Source: Telopea speciosissima
Lineage: Eukaryota > Streptophyta > Magnoliopsida > Proteales > Proteaceae
Assembly (NCBI RefSeq): GCF_018873765.1
Contig: NC_057924.1
Coordinates: 7,316,001 to 7,380,000 of the forward strand
Direction of reading: 5' to 3'
DNA length: 64,000 nucleotides
Shown here: positions 34,713 through 46,821 of the stretch, piece by piece
Numbering within the stretch: the first letter of the stretch is position 1
Layout: every line of letters starts with the position of its first letter
Translations under genes and position numbers: made by a program
Notes under the pieces: generated by a model
Database searches by the model: none
Seen by the model: the letters and a program-made list of their open reading frames with translations, nothing else
Told to the model about the DNA's origin: nothing

Positions 34713-36165
34713 TTAATTGTAATGAAGTCCTTCCAGCAAGCCATTAAGGGGGAGAGATCTCAGTTGCATTGATAGGGGGGAAAGGTTTGACGGGGGTTCA
34801 TTGAGGTTTAGGTTGCTAGTGGGCCAGAGGTGCTGAGGTGGTTGAATCTGGTTTGCTTGAATGGCTGGGTTTGGGTTGCAATTATTGAGGTGGTTAGTTA
34901 GGGAAAAGTTAGAGATGTATGGTAACAGATTCATAATGGTTTGAGTAAATTCGGGTTGTTGGAGGAGATGGATAGCTGGTACTTGATTTGAGTTGTTGGT
35001 GGGCATAGGAAGAGACGTAGTGGAGGGGTTTACGACAGTTGGGGAATTTTGGCTCTGCATTGGAAAGGAAAAAGAATTTAAGTGATTGCGGCTTGGTTGA
35101 TATTGGGTTTGGTGATTTTGGTTGTTTTGAGGAATTGAAGGCTGCTGCATATGGGCTGAAATGGCAGGAACATGGACACGTGTAACATTACATTCATTGC
35201 CAGCTTCCAGGGAGTTGAAGGGACTAATGGCCAGCACAGCCGTAGCTGTACCACCGTTACCGGCTGAGCTCGGAGGAGTAGAACTCTGATTTTCCGGCAA
35301 GATTGAGTTTCCTGAAGTTGAGATCTGCAATATTTTACAAGGAGCTTTCTCACAACTACGGGCATCCGGAACTATTCCTCTGATCTCTGGGCTGAAATTT
35401 CGTCTTTTGAAATACTGACAAGGGAACTCCTCATTACAGCCATGACTCTTTCGATGCTGCAGTTCCTCCTCATACAGAGTGGTGCATCTTTGTTCTTCAT
35501 GTCCTATAATGCCACAATAGAAACAAAAGAGTGGCAGTTTTTCATACTTGATTTCAATAGACTGAAAAGATCCATTTCTCCTTTGAATACGATACTGTTG
35601 TTTCAAGGGTTTGGAAATATCAATAACAACTCGATCCCGATGAACTGGACATAAATCTCTCCCCTCCTTGATCGAATGATCATCACCTTCGATGGAATAC
35701 CAAATCTTGGTGCTATCTTGAAGCAAACTCCAATCTGAAAAATTCCTCTGGAACACCATGGAGCTGTATCCGAAACCTGTTGATTTAAAACTCCACTCCT
35801 TTTGATTCCATTTTTCCAGAATGATAAGGTTATTTGCCACCGACCAAGGTCCTTCATTTAGGACATTTTGTAAATCCAAACCATGTTGGAAGTGAAAGAG
35901 GTACTTATCTTTCTCATATGGAGCAACTGTTACTGGGAATCTAGTATTCCATGCCTTGACGAGAGCTTCATCTACTGCTTGACGACGATACTGCTTCCCT
36001 GGGATAACATAACCCACTAGTGTAAGACTGGGCATGAAATGTAAACCGACTTTTAGGATCGTGAAATGGCGTATTGATGCAATACACACCACAGAAAAAC
36101 CTGGTGTCTTGGACGAATCAAACCTATGATTAAATGATAATTGATGGGCATGAAATGTCTCATTT
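34713..36165 (-). CDS. LINE ORF1 (DUF4283 / CCHC zinc-knuckle protein)
   Basis: RNA-binding ORF1 of plant L1-type elements. A DUF4283 domain is seen (LVGYVIPGKQYRRQAVDEAL; LFHFQHGLDLQNVLNEGPW; LIILEKW), followed by a zinc knuckle FCFYCGIIGHEEQRC (C-x2-C-x4-H-x4-C) near 35510 and a long low-complexity Asn/Pro/Gln-rich tail. The frame is open from about 36165 to the stop at 34713-34715 but lacks a clear AUG before the domain (the first in-frame Met is in HFMPSLTLVG, near 36035). About 170 bp separates it from ORF2. Possibly 5'-truncated. Confidence 0.75.
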
Positions 36166-36597
36166 CCCTAAAAAAACCAAAAGACTATCACTAATATTTA
36201 TTATTAATTGTGAATAGTAAATACATGCATTAATAATATATTATTACATATTTATGGAGAATTGATTTATGCATTTTCCTATTGAAAAAAGCAATGCCAT
36301 TGTATTGGAAATTATAAAAAACACCTTTTAAGGAGAGAGAGAGATTTGACGAGACTCACCCAATTTCGTGTGACTCAAACATAAATATCGAGCCTATAAT
36401 AACTCGAGTCAGGTCAATTTTTTGTAATGAATAAGTCTACATGACTCATGATAGGTTTTACAAATTTTTGATCCATTGTCGGAATCAAAATCTGTTTTTT
36501 TAACTATTTTCAACACACAAAAACAACTCCTATTAAAATAAATACTGCTTCTTTAAAATTTGATTGAATTTAAAATAAAAAAAACAAATTTCCAGTG

Positions 36598-36598
<1 letters not shown>
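36166..36598. other. AT-rich flank, no gene seen
   Basis: No coding or repeat signal. The T-rich stretch at 36575-36598 on the minus strand (TTTGTTTTTTTTATTTT) can serve as the pol III terminator of the tRNA gene. Confidence 0.5.

Positions 36599-36678
<80 letters not shown>
36599..36678 (-). tRNA. tRNA-Leu (anticodon UAG)
   Basis: Full cloverleaf, 80 nt, no intron. Acceptor GACAGTT pairs with AGCTGTC, discriminator A at 36599. The D-arm holds the A box TGGCCGAGTGGTCTAAG; anticodon stem CCAGA/TCTGG with loop TTTAGGC gives UAG (36642-36644). The long variable arm (TCCGAAAGGGC) is typical of type II leucine tRNA. B box GGGTTCAAATCCCAC. No CCA is encoded, as for nuclear genes. A T run follows downstream. 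Nuclear by context; a plastid trnL-UAG insertion is possible since those genes look similar, and I cannot separate the two from sequence alone. Confidence 0.93.
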
Positions 36679-37011
36679 AACTGTTTAGATACATTAGGTT
36701 TAAAATCAATTATTCATTGATATTAAAAATTATATAATTGTATGCATCACCTTATAAGGGGACTGGCATGTTCACGTCGACATCTGTTGTTATTTCTCAC
36801 TCACACTATGCCTTGGAAACTTAAAACGCACATTTAGAGATGAAGACAACCATAAATTGCATATTCAATTGAAGTAAGCATCTTATGGGCTTAATCCTGG
36901 ATCTTTTTATTGGACTCCTACCTTCTTACAGGAGATCCAGGCCCATGTTTTGGACGTTGCTGATCTTGGAGCCTAACAAAATTTGGTCATTTGAACTCCC
37001 TATACACAAAA
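36679..37011. other. intergenic, no gene seen
   Basis: Short AT-rich flank 5' of the tRNA-Leu gene; nothing recognised. Confidence 0.45.
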
Positions 37012-37020
37012 AATACATAA

Positions 37021-37209
37021 GGGATAAAGAATACTAATTGGTCGCATGGTTAGTGTGGTTCTTGTGCTTAGACACAAACCAATACCTTAATTTGTGCATA
37101 GAAAGACCGTTCAACCCCCGATGGAATCGTAAATCGTATCCAAACCAATGTCTCTATGCACATCGCATAGGTGCACAAGCTACACGACCCGGTTAACGTT
37201 CTCTTGCCC
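37021..37209. mobile_element. 189-bp Mutator-like MITE
   Basis: Left end GGGATAAAGAATACTAATTG, right end (read inward) GGGCAAGAGAACGTTAACCG, a TIR type common in plants. Flanks AATACATAA (37012-37020) and AATAAATAA (37210-37218) match at 8 of 9, fitting a 9-bp duplication. Non-coding. Confidence 0.65.
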
Positions 37210-37218
37210 AATAAATAA

Positions 37219-38320
37219 ATAAATAAATCCTCCCAAAGGAAAAATTGAGATAACCTTGTCTACTGGACCTTATAACTAACCCCATAGATAGGAAGGAAAT
37301 ATACAAACATATAGCCATATATAATCTAATATAACATGGCCTTAAGTGTAGCTTGAAAGTTCATCTCCTTTCAACTATTCCCAACACTCCTTCCCATATG
37401 TATTCTTTTTTTTTTTTTTTTGGGTGGTAGTACACCTGGTAAATGTGACCCCTCTTCAAGGTGATATTGTGGTAAAATGTCTAATTCAAAAACTTAAGCT
37501 ATAAGGTGGAAAGACTTAACTAGTGTACAGGTGCAACCTAGGCCATTTTTGTAGCCAACCTTAGGCCTAACCCTAATTCAATCCAACATGAGGTAGGGTT
37601 GGGCCCTTTACAAAATTTTGTTATAGAAGAGATATCAAGAACCAGATACCTTGAGTTGAGCGTCGCAGCCCACGCCCAAAACATTAGGAAAACTTTCATT
37701 CTATCAAAATTACAATTGGGAGAGGGATCAATACGCAGACAAAGTATATTGACATCTTAATGCCAAGCTAATAGGGTGGGGGAGAAAGTTTATTTTGGTG
37801 GATGTTGGTTTATTATACAGGAGACCGACAAGGTTATTGAGAAGAGAATAGGAAAAATGTGTTAGTAATTATGAGATAACGTGTAATGCGGGTAATGTGC
37901 CCTACATTTTTTCATTATAATTTTAACTATAGAGTTTTAAGAATTCCGAAATCACGTTTGACACACAAAATTGATGCATTTATTTTGACACTTGAAAGTA
38001 TAGAATCCTAGAATCATGTTTGGACTTTGTTAAAGTGAAACGTTTTTTCGTCATCTAAGGTGAGGAGAGAATATCTTCATTCACAGAGATTTGATACTAT
38101 GGTTGGACTCTTGGAACAATGAATTTCAACATTGAATCATGTCCTTGTTGACGAAAATCTGAAATACTCTTTCTCGATTGGATTAGAAGATCAAATCTCA
38201 TGGCTAAAGAAATTCTCTTGTTATCATGGGTGAAGAAAAATTCAATTCACGGTCCGTTTTTGGACTTTGGATGTTAAATTCTTATAAACCAATGTTAAGG
38301 TTTACAACAGGTCCTTAAAC
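37219..38320. other. intergenic, no gene seen
   Basis: AT-rich; a pure T run at 37407-37422. No coding region or element ends I can support. Confidence 0.45.
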
Positions 38321-38403
38321 AAGGCTGCATTTGGTATACATTTTTTGGAATGCATTCTAGGTCAATAATGCATTCCAAGAAATCATACCAAATAGAACCT
38401 TAG
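38321..38403. mobile_element. 83-bp palindromic MITE, copy 2
   Basis: Arms of about 36 bp: CATTTGGTATACATTTTTTG with GAATGCATT on the left, AATGCATTCCAAG with ATCATACCAAATAG on the right. The whole element folds into one hairpin. Related to copies at 31-127 and 40648-40740. Target duplication unclear. Confidence 0.7.
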
Positions 38404-39750
38404 TCTTTCACCCTATTATCTTAATTGAATATATATTTGTCATCTCATCATTTCAACCTCAATATTTTGTGGGTCCTAGGCAACCCACCACTTAAGATCT
38501 CAACTCTTAAGTTATATAGTTAAAGATAATGAACAGAAAATACTCTTAAATTATTTTAGCCATAATCTTGCCCTTTACATCTATGATTCACTCTTCATCT
38601 ATCGTTATGTGATCCCATGATTGGACTTCTTGATGGCCAATTCATCATTAGAGGTTCTATTCGTAGTTTATGTCATCAAAACTATCCCTCACCTGACCAT
38701 TTTACACCTATCTTTTCCTATTCCAATACCATTAATACGATATCAGTCAGGCATTCAGATATTGATATTGGTCACGGTGATACATCCAATCATTGTGACC
38801 CTTTCTCTCTCTAGTATTTGCAATCAAAATCCCATGTGACACTTTAATGTAGGATAACTATTAAAAAAATTTGATTGCAATTATTGAAGGCAAAAAAATT
38901 AAGGATGTTAGAAGGAACAACCCTTAATAGATAATCCCCATGGTAGAGTGTTCATGTGAAAGGAGATCACAAGCAAAGGAAATGGTCCTGTCATGTTAGT
39001 CATATATGATTCGCAATACATTAGTTTTAACTTTCTATACTAATATATCATATTGTTGACTTTGACTTTAGAAAAATAATAATAATAATAATAACAAACT
39101 CAAATCAACTTCTCTCCGTAATTAATGGTAATGATGATCGAGCACTCTGATGCACGACCCCACATTAGGAGTAAAAAAGGAGATTAAAAAGGTCTTGATT
39201 CTTTTTCAAGGGCTACGATTGGGGGAGGAGAAGTGTTTTCTGGACGTGAGCTACTTGGTGCGATATTGATATTGCTAATGTGCACCACCGACACCATGCA
39301 CGTGATTGATTACTGTCACGCATGTGACTAAGAATTGTCCTAAGAATCGTCCGGTTGTCAATTCATGTCCGCCTCTCAATTTTATTTGACATAAATGCCC
39401 ATCCCTCTTCCTAAATTACATCTTCGCCTTCCCATTCCTCCTCACCTATGAATATCTCTATCCTTGTATTTTTTTTAACAATTTATCTTTTATTTTCTTG
39501 TATGGGTATCATCTCCTTGTATTTATACCCTTATAGTAAATACTCAAAGCAACCTTTTTCACCGGAATTCTAAATAGTCAACTGGGTTTAAGGTTAACTT
39601 GCCGACAATTCCTCTTTTATTATAATTTTGGTGGCTATGATGAATACTAAAGGTAGTGGCTTTGAAAAAGAAATACATGTTTCCTTTTCAGCAATAGATT
39701 TACAAATCTGAATCGGATCAGTGAAATTGAGATTCTGATTCTCCCGTTTT
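38404..39750. other. intergenic, no gene seen
   Basis: An AAT trinucleotide run at 39075-39094 and scattered AT tracts. Two overlapping short open frames at 38617-38839 have no protein-like composition. Confidence 0.45.
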
Positions 39751-40131
39751 TAGGGGTGACAATAGGCCAGTTTGGTCTGTTACTAGGCCTACTTGAAACC
39801 AAACCATTAAAGAAGTTTTCGATTCTGTTCAATTTTAAATAGAATTTTTATCAGTTTATAATCGGACTATTGTTGGGTTTGATTCGATCTGGTTTTAGGT
39901 TTACATATTCATAAGGAAATTAATAAAAAAATCTTGGTTTTTGGTTTCTTATTAGATTATTATCGCTCCAATATTGTTTTATCATGATCGATCCAGCTTG
40001 GTTTTAGTTTTTGCCATTCTATAAAACCCACCCCAAAACCAATCCGATAAAGGTTTAGTTTAGCTTGATCTGGGCTGAACTAGTTGGTTTCGATCGGTCT
40101 TACCAATAAGGGCTTAACTTTGACACCCTTA
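39751..40131. mobile_element. hAT-like non-autonomous element
   Basis: Ends TAGGGGTGACAATAGGCC and (right end, read inward) TAAGGGTGTCAAAG, a terminal pair also seen at 13555-14109 and 54410-54813. Interior rich in TTTGGTTT/AAACCAAA words. The flanking 8 bp do not match, so the duplication has decayed or the ends are not paired. Confidence 0.5.
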
Positions 40132-40254
40132 CCTCTACTTTGGTTTTTTTTGGTTTATTTTCTAGGGATCTATTTGTTCTTGACCTATTTAGACAGCTTC
40201 TGTACTGGTTCCATGGGTTTGAAATCGGCTGGATCCAATTCAAAGGAGGGCCGA

Positions 40255-40615
40255 TTCTAGCTTTTAAAACCATCCTTTGAGAGCAAACTAAGTCGAAACC
40301 ATCGTAACCACCGAGATATCTCGGTTTCACAGGTTTTCGAGACGAGATGGAGGGGTATTTTAAAAACTACATAGTTTCGACTCGGTATCGAGAGTTTCGA
40401 CATGTGTGAACCACCTTGAACCAGACCTATATAATACCTCATCTCGACCGAGGAAGGCATATCTCGACTTGGTTTTGACAGAAACCCCTCCAACTTGGTA
40501 GTTTCAACGAAAATCCTTCAACCAAGGTTTCCCTATGAATGGAAAAAAGTACTATGTTTCGATTGGTTTCGATCAAATCTCGGTTTTAGCCAGGTCAAAA
40601 TCCAAGTTCTTGATC
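40255..40615. repeat. partial copy of the CGAGATCTCGG foldback family
   Basis: Shares GTAACCACCGAG, TTTTCGAGACGAG and GGTTTCGAC words with the 182-1340 element, plus TCTCGGTTTC as in 60230-61794. The AT-rich core of those elements is missing. No ends defined. Confidence 0.5.
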
Positions 40616-40647
40616 CTTGATCTACATATCAATGACCCGTTTAACTT

Positions 40648-40740
40648 AAGTTTGGTATGCACACTTGAAATGCATTCTAGGTAGATTCTGCATTCTCGGA
40701 TGACAAAAATGGTTGTTTTTATCGTTTAAATCGGTGGGCC
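40648..40740. repeat. MITE fragment, copy 3 of the TTTGGTATG family
   Basis: Begins AAGTTTGGTATGCACACTTG and continues GAAATGCATTCTAGGTAGAT, matching 31-127; the right arm is lost. Confidence 0.5.
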
Positions 40741-42416
40741 ATCTTTTTCTATGGGGGAAGCACTTTAACCACTTGATTAGTAGACCCCCCCCTCTTAGTC
40801 TAAGACTTTGGAGCTTTGATCGGACGGTTAGATAAAATTCTGTCATGGGCTTTGTGTTATGGGCTTTACTCCGATCACGACCCAATAAGGTCCAAGACCA
40901 TCATGGCATCATGCACTCATGTTTTTTTCTTTTTAATTCAATTAAAAAATAAACTTTAATTCAAAAATAAAAAAATATATAATTTACCTTTGCCTCTTTT
41001 CTCTTCTTTTTGAATTTTGAATTTCTTATTTATTTATTTATTTTTGGTAAAAGAATTTTACTTTCTTACTCAAAAGACTCAAAACTTGAAAAGATAAAGC
41101 GTAAATCCGTCACAAGGCCCACAAAGACACCTGTTTCCAACCATTAAACGCCAGCGGCAGTGGCCCCACATTGATTAATCATATGCGCTGAAATTGTAAA
41201 ATCCAGTTGTCAAGTCCTTTTATTGGCCAATCAAAATTGGCTCACGTTCCAACATGCAACATGTGGACCCCATTACATCGCTAAATCCTAATCGGGGGGG
41301 TTCGCGACTCTTTATTTTATTTCTGTTTGATGTTGGCCTCTTGGCCCTATTATTTCTTCATATGGATCTTTTTCTCTTATTTAATTTTCCTCCTTCTCAA
41401 AAGACCAGTAGGCCCCTCCCCAAAATACTCTTATCGCACTTTGACCCATAAAAAGTACTTAGTTGGAACGGTTAGGGCTTAGGGTATTGGTAACGGTATC
41501 GGTCTAGGATTATTGATAACGATAGCTCATATTGGGCCGATTCGGATGGTTTTGCCCTTGGTATTGAATAAAATATTTGTTTTGATCATTTTTCCCTTGA
41601 TACATACTGTTCCACCGATCTTGTATCAGTCAAAACACGATATAACACCAGCCATACTATGTTTTGAAACCGTGGTTAGGGGCGACCATGGCTTAGCACT
41701 TGAATTGGCCTCATGTTTTCCTATTTGAATTCAGTTGGAATCGATCGAGAATCATCCTACGCCGAATTCAATAAAAAATTGGCCAAAATCAACCTGAACC
41801 GTAAGAATCAATCAGGTATCAACCCTGGGACTTCCTCATCTTCATCTCCATTAGATAAGTTGTTAATGAAAATTAAAGATGTAAATAGATTGTCAAAATT
41901 TCAAATTTGATTCGTTTTCATATCTGTTTAGAGGTATCCGTATTTGTCAAAGGGTATCCAGATTCAAATTTGGATAATTATATCTGCATCTAATCAAAAG
42001 ATGTCCAGATCCGTATTTGATCCCTAAGTTGACAACTTAAATGTTAGTGCTCTACCAGTATGACTTGAGGGCAATATCGACATTTTCTTATTCAAAAAAG
42101 AAAAGATGCTTCTCCAATAGGCCAACTCAAATACTAACCCGACCCTGCCAGGGTCAGACTATAACTAAACCCAAACCCGCCCTCAGGGTCAAAAAATCAG
42201 GGTCGGGCCCGGGCCGGGCTCAGGGCGGGTTCGGGCGGGTTCGGGTCAGCCGGGTTTTATTGACACCCCTAACTACAAGTCCTTCAAAAGACTTTCGAGT
42301 TTGGAGTCATTTATAGTTCATCTTCTCTCTCATTGACCCATCTCCATCCATCTGAGAACTCTCGTCCCTCTCACTTCCTCACAGCCTCTGTGTTCTCAAC
42401 TCAGAGGAGGGCCAAC
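40741..42416. other. intergenic and XTH upstream region
   Basis: No gene seen. A GGGCGGGTTCGGGCGGG-rich block ending ATTGACACCCCTAAC at about 42276 is one end of a hAT-like repeat; the partner end was not found. A GGTAACGGTATCGGTC repeat word lies at 41490. The XTH leader probably starts near 42330. Confidence 0.4.
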
Positions 42417-43573
42417 ATGAGGGTAAAGGTTTCTCCTTTGGCCCTTCTTCTCGTCGTTGGAGCTCTTATGGCTTGCTGTCCTACAATGGAAGCTGCCGCA
42501 TCCAATTTTTCTTTCCAGGATAACTTCGATATAATGTGGAATGCGAGTCATTTCAAGACCTCTGAAGATGGGAAGATCTGGTACCTCTCCCTCGACAATA
42601 GTACAGGTACAGAGAGATGAATCTGTGTTTTGCAATTGGGTCTTATTCTTTGATTTTTGTTATTGAGATATTGTTTGTGTTTTTGTCTCTGAGAAAACAG
42701 GTTGTGGGTTTCAAACAAAACAGAGATACATATTTGGGTGGTTCAGTATGAAGATCAAGCTTGTTGGAGGCGACTCTGCCGGTGTTGTGACAGCCTATTA
42801 TGTAAGTAAAATCTACACTGGTTTTCTTCTTTGTGGTAATAATTGATGAATGAAGAGGTAATCGAAATCTGGAATTGCAGATGTGCTCGGATTTGGGAGC
42901 AGGGCCAACGAGGGACGAGTTAGATTTCGAATTCTTAGGGAATACAACAGGGGAACCCTACTTGATACAGACGAACGTTTACAAAGATGGAGTTGGGAAT
43001 CGTGAGATGAGGCATATGCTCTGGTTCGATCCAACTGAGGACTTCCATTCCTATTCCATTCTCTGGAACTCTCATCAGATTGTGTAAGTTTTTACTCCCT
43101 AATCCCAGAAAAGAGAAATTTTTTTCGCTTAATTGATGTGAGATTTTTGGGGGTTTCAACAAAACAGGTTCTTCGTTGATGCTGTGGCGATAAGGGTTTT
43201 CAAGAATTCAGATTCATTAAACAACACTTTCTTCCCTGACGCGAAGCCCATGTACATCTTTTCCAGTGTCTGGAACGCCGATGACTGGGCAACCAGAGGT
43301 GGGTTGGAGAAGACGAATTGGACATTGGCTCCATTCGTGTCCACATACACAGATTTCAATGTCGATAGTTGTCAATGGCAAGACCCATACCCTGCTTGTG
43401 TCTCCACTACCACACAGCAATGGTGGGATCAATACGATGCTTGGCATCTGTCTGACTCTCAGAAGACAGATTACGCTTGGGTTCTCAGAAATCTCGTCAT
43501 CTATGATTACTGCCAAGACACAAAGAGGTTCCCAACCTTGCCGCCGGAGTGTTCTTTGAGTCCATGGTCTTAG
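42417..43573 (+). CDS. xyloglucan endotransglucosylase/hydrolase (XTH), GH16
   Basis: Secreted cell-wall enzyme that cuts and religates xyloglucan during wall loosening. Exons 42417-42606, 42701-42801, 42881-43083 and 43168-43573, with GT..AG introns, give 299 residues, the usual length. Signal peptide: hydrophobic run [15 protein letters not shown], cleavage likely near AAA-SNF. The catalytic motif is [11 protein letters not shown] (usual HDEIDFEFLGN); both acidic catalytic Glu and the Asp between are kept. The N-glycosylation site NTT follows at once, as in groups I/II. The XET C-terminal domain has [14 protein letters not shown] and ends [14 protein letters not shown] with paired Cys (DYC, ECS). 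The XTH6-like C-terminal part is only an impression. ATG chosen at 42417 because upstream in-frame sequence is not signal-like. No break seen. Confidence 0.95.
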
Positions 43574-44014
43574 AAATTCAAAATTTTCTTCCATTATCGC
43601 CATTAATTTACAATTCATCATTCATTCTTTTTCTTCTCAGATCGATTTTGAAATTATAATATGTATTTGTCATTCTTAGCATTACTTCTTCTTTTTGTTC
43701 GATTAAATGTATTGTGTATTGTACTATTGTATTAAAATTTTCTTTCTTTCTAAATCAGATAAAATCTCACTCTCCTAGTTGAGCCAAATCCAATGTAAAT
43801 TTCTAAAATAAAGTGAACCTTAAGAATGTAATCAGTCCACTTTCTCCACTCTCCACCAATGAAATGTGAGATCTCTATTTATAGATGGTAGTTAGAGCCG
43901 TGAGGATTGTTTTGCTTGCGATATGAGAAAGACATGTCGCCATCTCTTACCTAATAATTATATTCACATATTTCTTGGACTCCAATGAAATGAGTTTGTG
44001 TAGGGACATCGGTC
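43574..44014. other. 3' flank of XTH, no further gene
   Basis: Likely 3' UTR with TTCTTTTTCTTC tracts and AATAAAG-like text at 43808. Nothing else recognised. Confidence 0.45.
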
Positions 44015-44110
44015 TTGGACTGATGGTTGAGTCCACTTGTCGTAGTGGTTCCTGGGGTATATTGGTCTCGAGTTCGAGACCCCTCCTCTCTTATCATTTG
44101 TAGCAAGTCG
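44015..44110 (+). mobile_element. possible SINE head (tRNA-like boxes)
   Basis: A TGGTTGAGTCCACTTG A-box-like stretch and a good B-box-like GGTCTCGAGTTCGAGACC near 44073. The B-box arm is a perfect short palindrome. No A tail or duplication identified, so this could be a decayed SINE or chance. Confidence 0.35.
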
Positions 44111-44183
44111 TGTTTTTTCAAGAATAAGCATGGTTTGAGGTATTGTGTTGGGCGATACAAATCGATTTTGTTAGTCATTGATA

Positions 44184-45140
44184 CCAATACTGTCACACCC
44201 TGCTCCCTAAAACCTTGGAGAATGTGACTAGGATGTTTACACTAGCATCCTACTCAGCCTGCCAGAACGTACCTTAACCATACAACCATAATCATTTTAG
44301 AATAAGATAAGAGCAACGAGAGTCTAATGATACTTTATAAGTGAACAAGCTTAATCCAATTGTCATCTAACAAAACATATTTACATAACTATAACCCAAA
44401 TGTGTATATTACAACAAAAAGGTCATAATGTATCAAAATAAAAGCCAATGGCTCATCGCCATCAATCAAATTGCACCATAAGCACAGTTGTCACAACCAC
44501 AGTTGTCACAACCACAACCAGCAACATGCTCCTCGGACTCTGGAGTCCACCAGTTGCCACTGAACTCAGTCATGGTAGGATAGATGTCTATCTTCACTGA
44601 CTCGTTGATACCTGCATCAACATCTAAAAGAGGCACGCATATGGTGTGAGCTTCACTGAGCTCAATGAGGGGAGGGAACATGCAAGCAAATACAAATAGT
44701 ATATGATGAAGTGCATGAATCCATTTATTATTTAACCTAGGCAACAAAACTAAGTCTCGATCAACAGTGCTACTACAACACATTAGGATGTATCCCTAGT
44801 CCCGAAATTCGCCATCGGTCACCCGGCTAGCGATACATGTCCTAGTTGCGTAAGGGATCTTGCCGGTCCCCGAATCACCTTGGGTCTTCCAGCAGACCAC
44901 GATAACTCGCCGGTCCTAGAATTCTCATTGATCACCCGACTCGATCCACCTGCGACAATAATCACATTATACCACGGAAGTGGTATTTCGGAATAATGCA
45001 TTAGACCTACCACTAAATGCCCATCCAACACGTGACCCCATGTTGACTAGGGGTTGTAGCACCCGATCAATATCCTAACCTCATACTATCTACTTTGAGG
45101 CCGACTATTACATAACTGGAACACCATCGAAAACGTCTCT
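44184..45140 (-). mobile_element. retroelement-derived repeat of uncertain family (fossil)
   Basis: Begins TGTCACACCCTG on the + strand, a terminal word frequent in plant LTR elements. On the minus strand a frame encodes a segment ending CGCDNCGCDNC near 44495 with no domain I recognise. It reads as an old non-functional piece. I could not delimit two LTRs, so the class is unsure. Confidence 0.35.
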
Positions 45141-45205
45141 TGCCCTTAAAAAAAATAGAAAAAACGACACAGAAACTTATTGGTGGTTTAATCATTACTT
45201 TTATC

Positions 45206-45356
45206 TTAGGCAAAAATTTCGTGCACGGCTGTGAATGGTGCATGACCTTGCCTACAACCGTTGGATGGGAATGAGAGGTTGCATATTATACACGATCATG
45301 CCCATCCAATGATTGAAAGCACGGTCATGAACGATAACTCTCCCCTTTCCTTTGTT
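45206..45356. mobile_element. 150-bp imperfect foldback MITE
   Basis: TTTCGTGCACGGCTGTGAAT and GGTGCATGACCTTG on the left mirror, imperfectly, GAAAGCACGGTCATGAACGA and GATCATGCCCATCC on the right. Non-coding; target duplication not clear. Confidence 0.5.
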
Positions 45357-45519
45357 CTTTTCTATCTATTTATTGCTAACCAAAGACACCTTTGATAAAG
45401 CTACCGCATTTGATTATCCAAACTCCATAGGAAACTCTTTCTAGACGACCAAACGCTGCCAGCGTAGCTCTTTTCCTAAAAATGATCCTATAATTACACT
45501 GTGAGACTATGTTGAGACG

Positions 45520-46615
45520 AGGGGTGTCAATTCCAGGCCCCGCCCGATTATTAAACGTGTGTGGGGTCCTAGCTTGTAGGGCGTTCGACCGAACCGATCG
45601 ATTCCAGGCCTGACCTAGCCCGCCCGATTACAACCCGACCTACTCGACCCTTTAAACTTGTGGTTCTGAATTTGCACTCTATAGTCTGTAATTACCATTT
45701 GATTTATGCTTTTGCAGGACAAATTAATGGAATAAATTTTTTTTTTAGAGAATTAATGGACGATTGATTTTTAAATTTCCTCCAGTGTAATGTGTACATA
45801 GAACATTAGATTAAACGTTCATACATCCAATATTATTAGTTGTGTTAAGGATTTCTGCTGTTAGTTTGTTACATACTTAGATTGTTTTATTTTTTGGTAA
45901 ACAAGAGATAAAAAATAACCATTGCCTTTCTCTTTTGTTTTTTTACTGTTTTGCCAAGACAAATCCAATTCAAATGATAAACACGCTCCCATTTTAATGA
46001 GTCCATCAAAAAAAGTGTTAGGGAAGTCGTTCTTTGATTGAAATGCAAGGGTCACGTCGCATGCGTCAGCCAATGAAAACACACGCGACAACACAATGGA
46101 CGGCAGAATTTTCGTCATACAAGGGGGGCATGACGGTCATTCCATCACCCACTATGCGTGGGCATGATGACGTGGCCCCTTCATCCTATGCATGGAACTT
46201 TTTCCCTTATATTACTTCTCTCTGCTTTCATTTTTCACTCCCATACAAAAACACGATCGGTGCATGGTTTTTCCATCACTGCTCAATTTTTTGGTGAATG
46301 TGTGTAGTAAGTGTTTACATTTGTTACAAGTTAACTTGGGCTGGGTGGGGATTACTCTTTAAATCGTAGGTCCATGCCCATCAAAACTACTAGAGTGATA
46401 CGAGCATAATGAAGCATGTAAAATTATAAATCTTCGATTAAGAACCGTTTAGAGTTAAACATGACCACAACACCGGTAAGGCACGATTATAATCCAAGAT
46501 CGACAAAGTCCGTCCAGGCCCAGCCCGATAACTAAACGGGCAGTCAGCAGGGCTTGAACTTGATTAAGCCTGGTTAGTACTTTGGCCTGACCGAGACCGA
46601 TCGGTTGACACCCCT
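45520..46615. mobile_element. candidate hAT-like element, 1.1 kb
   Basis: Left end AGGGGTGTCAATTCCAGGCC, right end (read inward) TAGGGGTGTCAACCGATCGG, with CAGGCCC.GCCCGAT(T/A) on both arms. The word TTGAGA occurs beside both ends, a hint of a duplication. The middle (46020-46250) is GC-richer. Two unrelated partial elements would also explain it. No transposase. Confidence 0.45.
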
Positions 46616-46821
46616 ACTTGAGAGTTGAGACCGCACCGTAGTTCATTGACGTCAGACTACAACGAATAGTGGGGCCCACGAGCATGATTACAAGATCAGG
46701 GCTGTTGTTTGAATTTACTTGTTCTTTGGTTTTCTAAATCACACAGCGGACGAATTGCGATCGAAACGAGAGCGAGCAGACAGAAACGAGCTTCTGGTTT
46801 TTCTCTTGCAAGCAAAAGATA

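Larger units (their letters stand above)
30341..36165 (-). mobile_element. nearly complete L1-type LINE
   Basis: About 5.8-kb non-LTR retrotransposon on the minus strand. Order from its 5' end: ORF1 (about 36150-34713), ORF2 with endonuclease, reverse transcriptase, zf-RVT and RNase H (34541-30376), then a very short 3' UTR and an A18-like tail at 30358-30341. Its 3' end faces the THI1 3' end. I could not find a target duplication, nor a normal AUG for ORF1, so the 5' end may be truncated. ORF2 has several frame breaks and a changed catalytic residue; it cannot be autonomous. The open RNase H frame of 586 codons suggests moderate age. Confidence 0.88.

Noticed and set aside
42333-42416. N-terminal extension of XTH from 42333
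   Set aside because: The in-frame upstream part is not signal-like; the ATG at 42417 starts a normal signal peptide.
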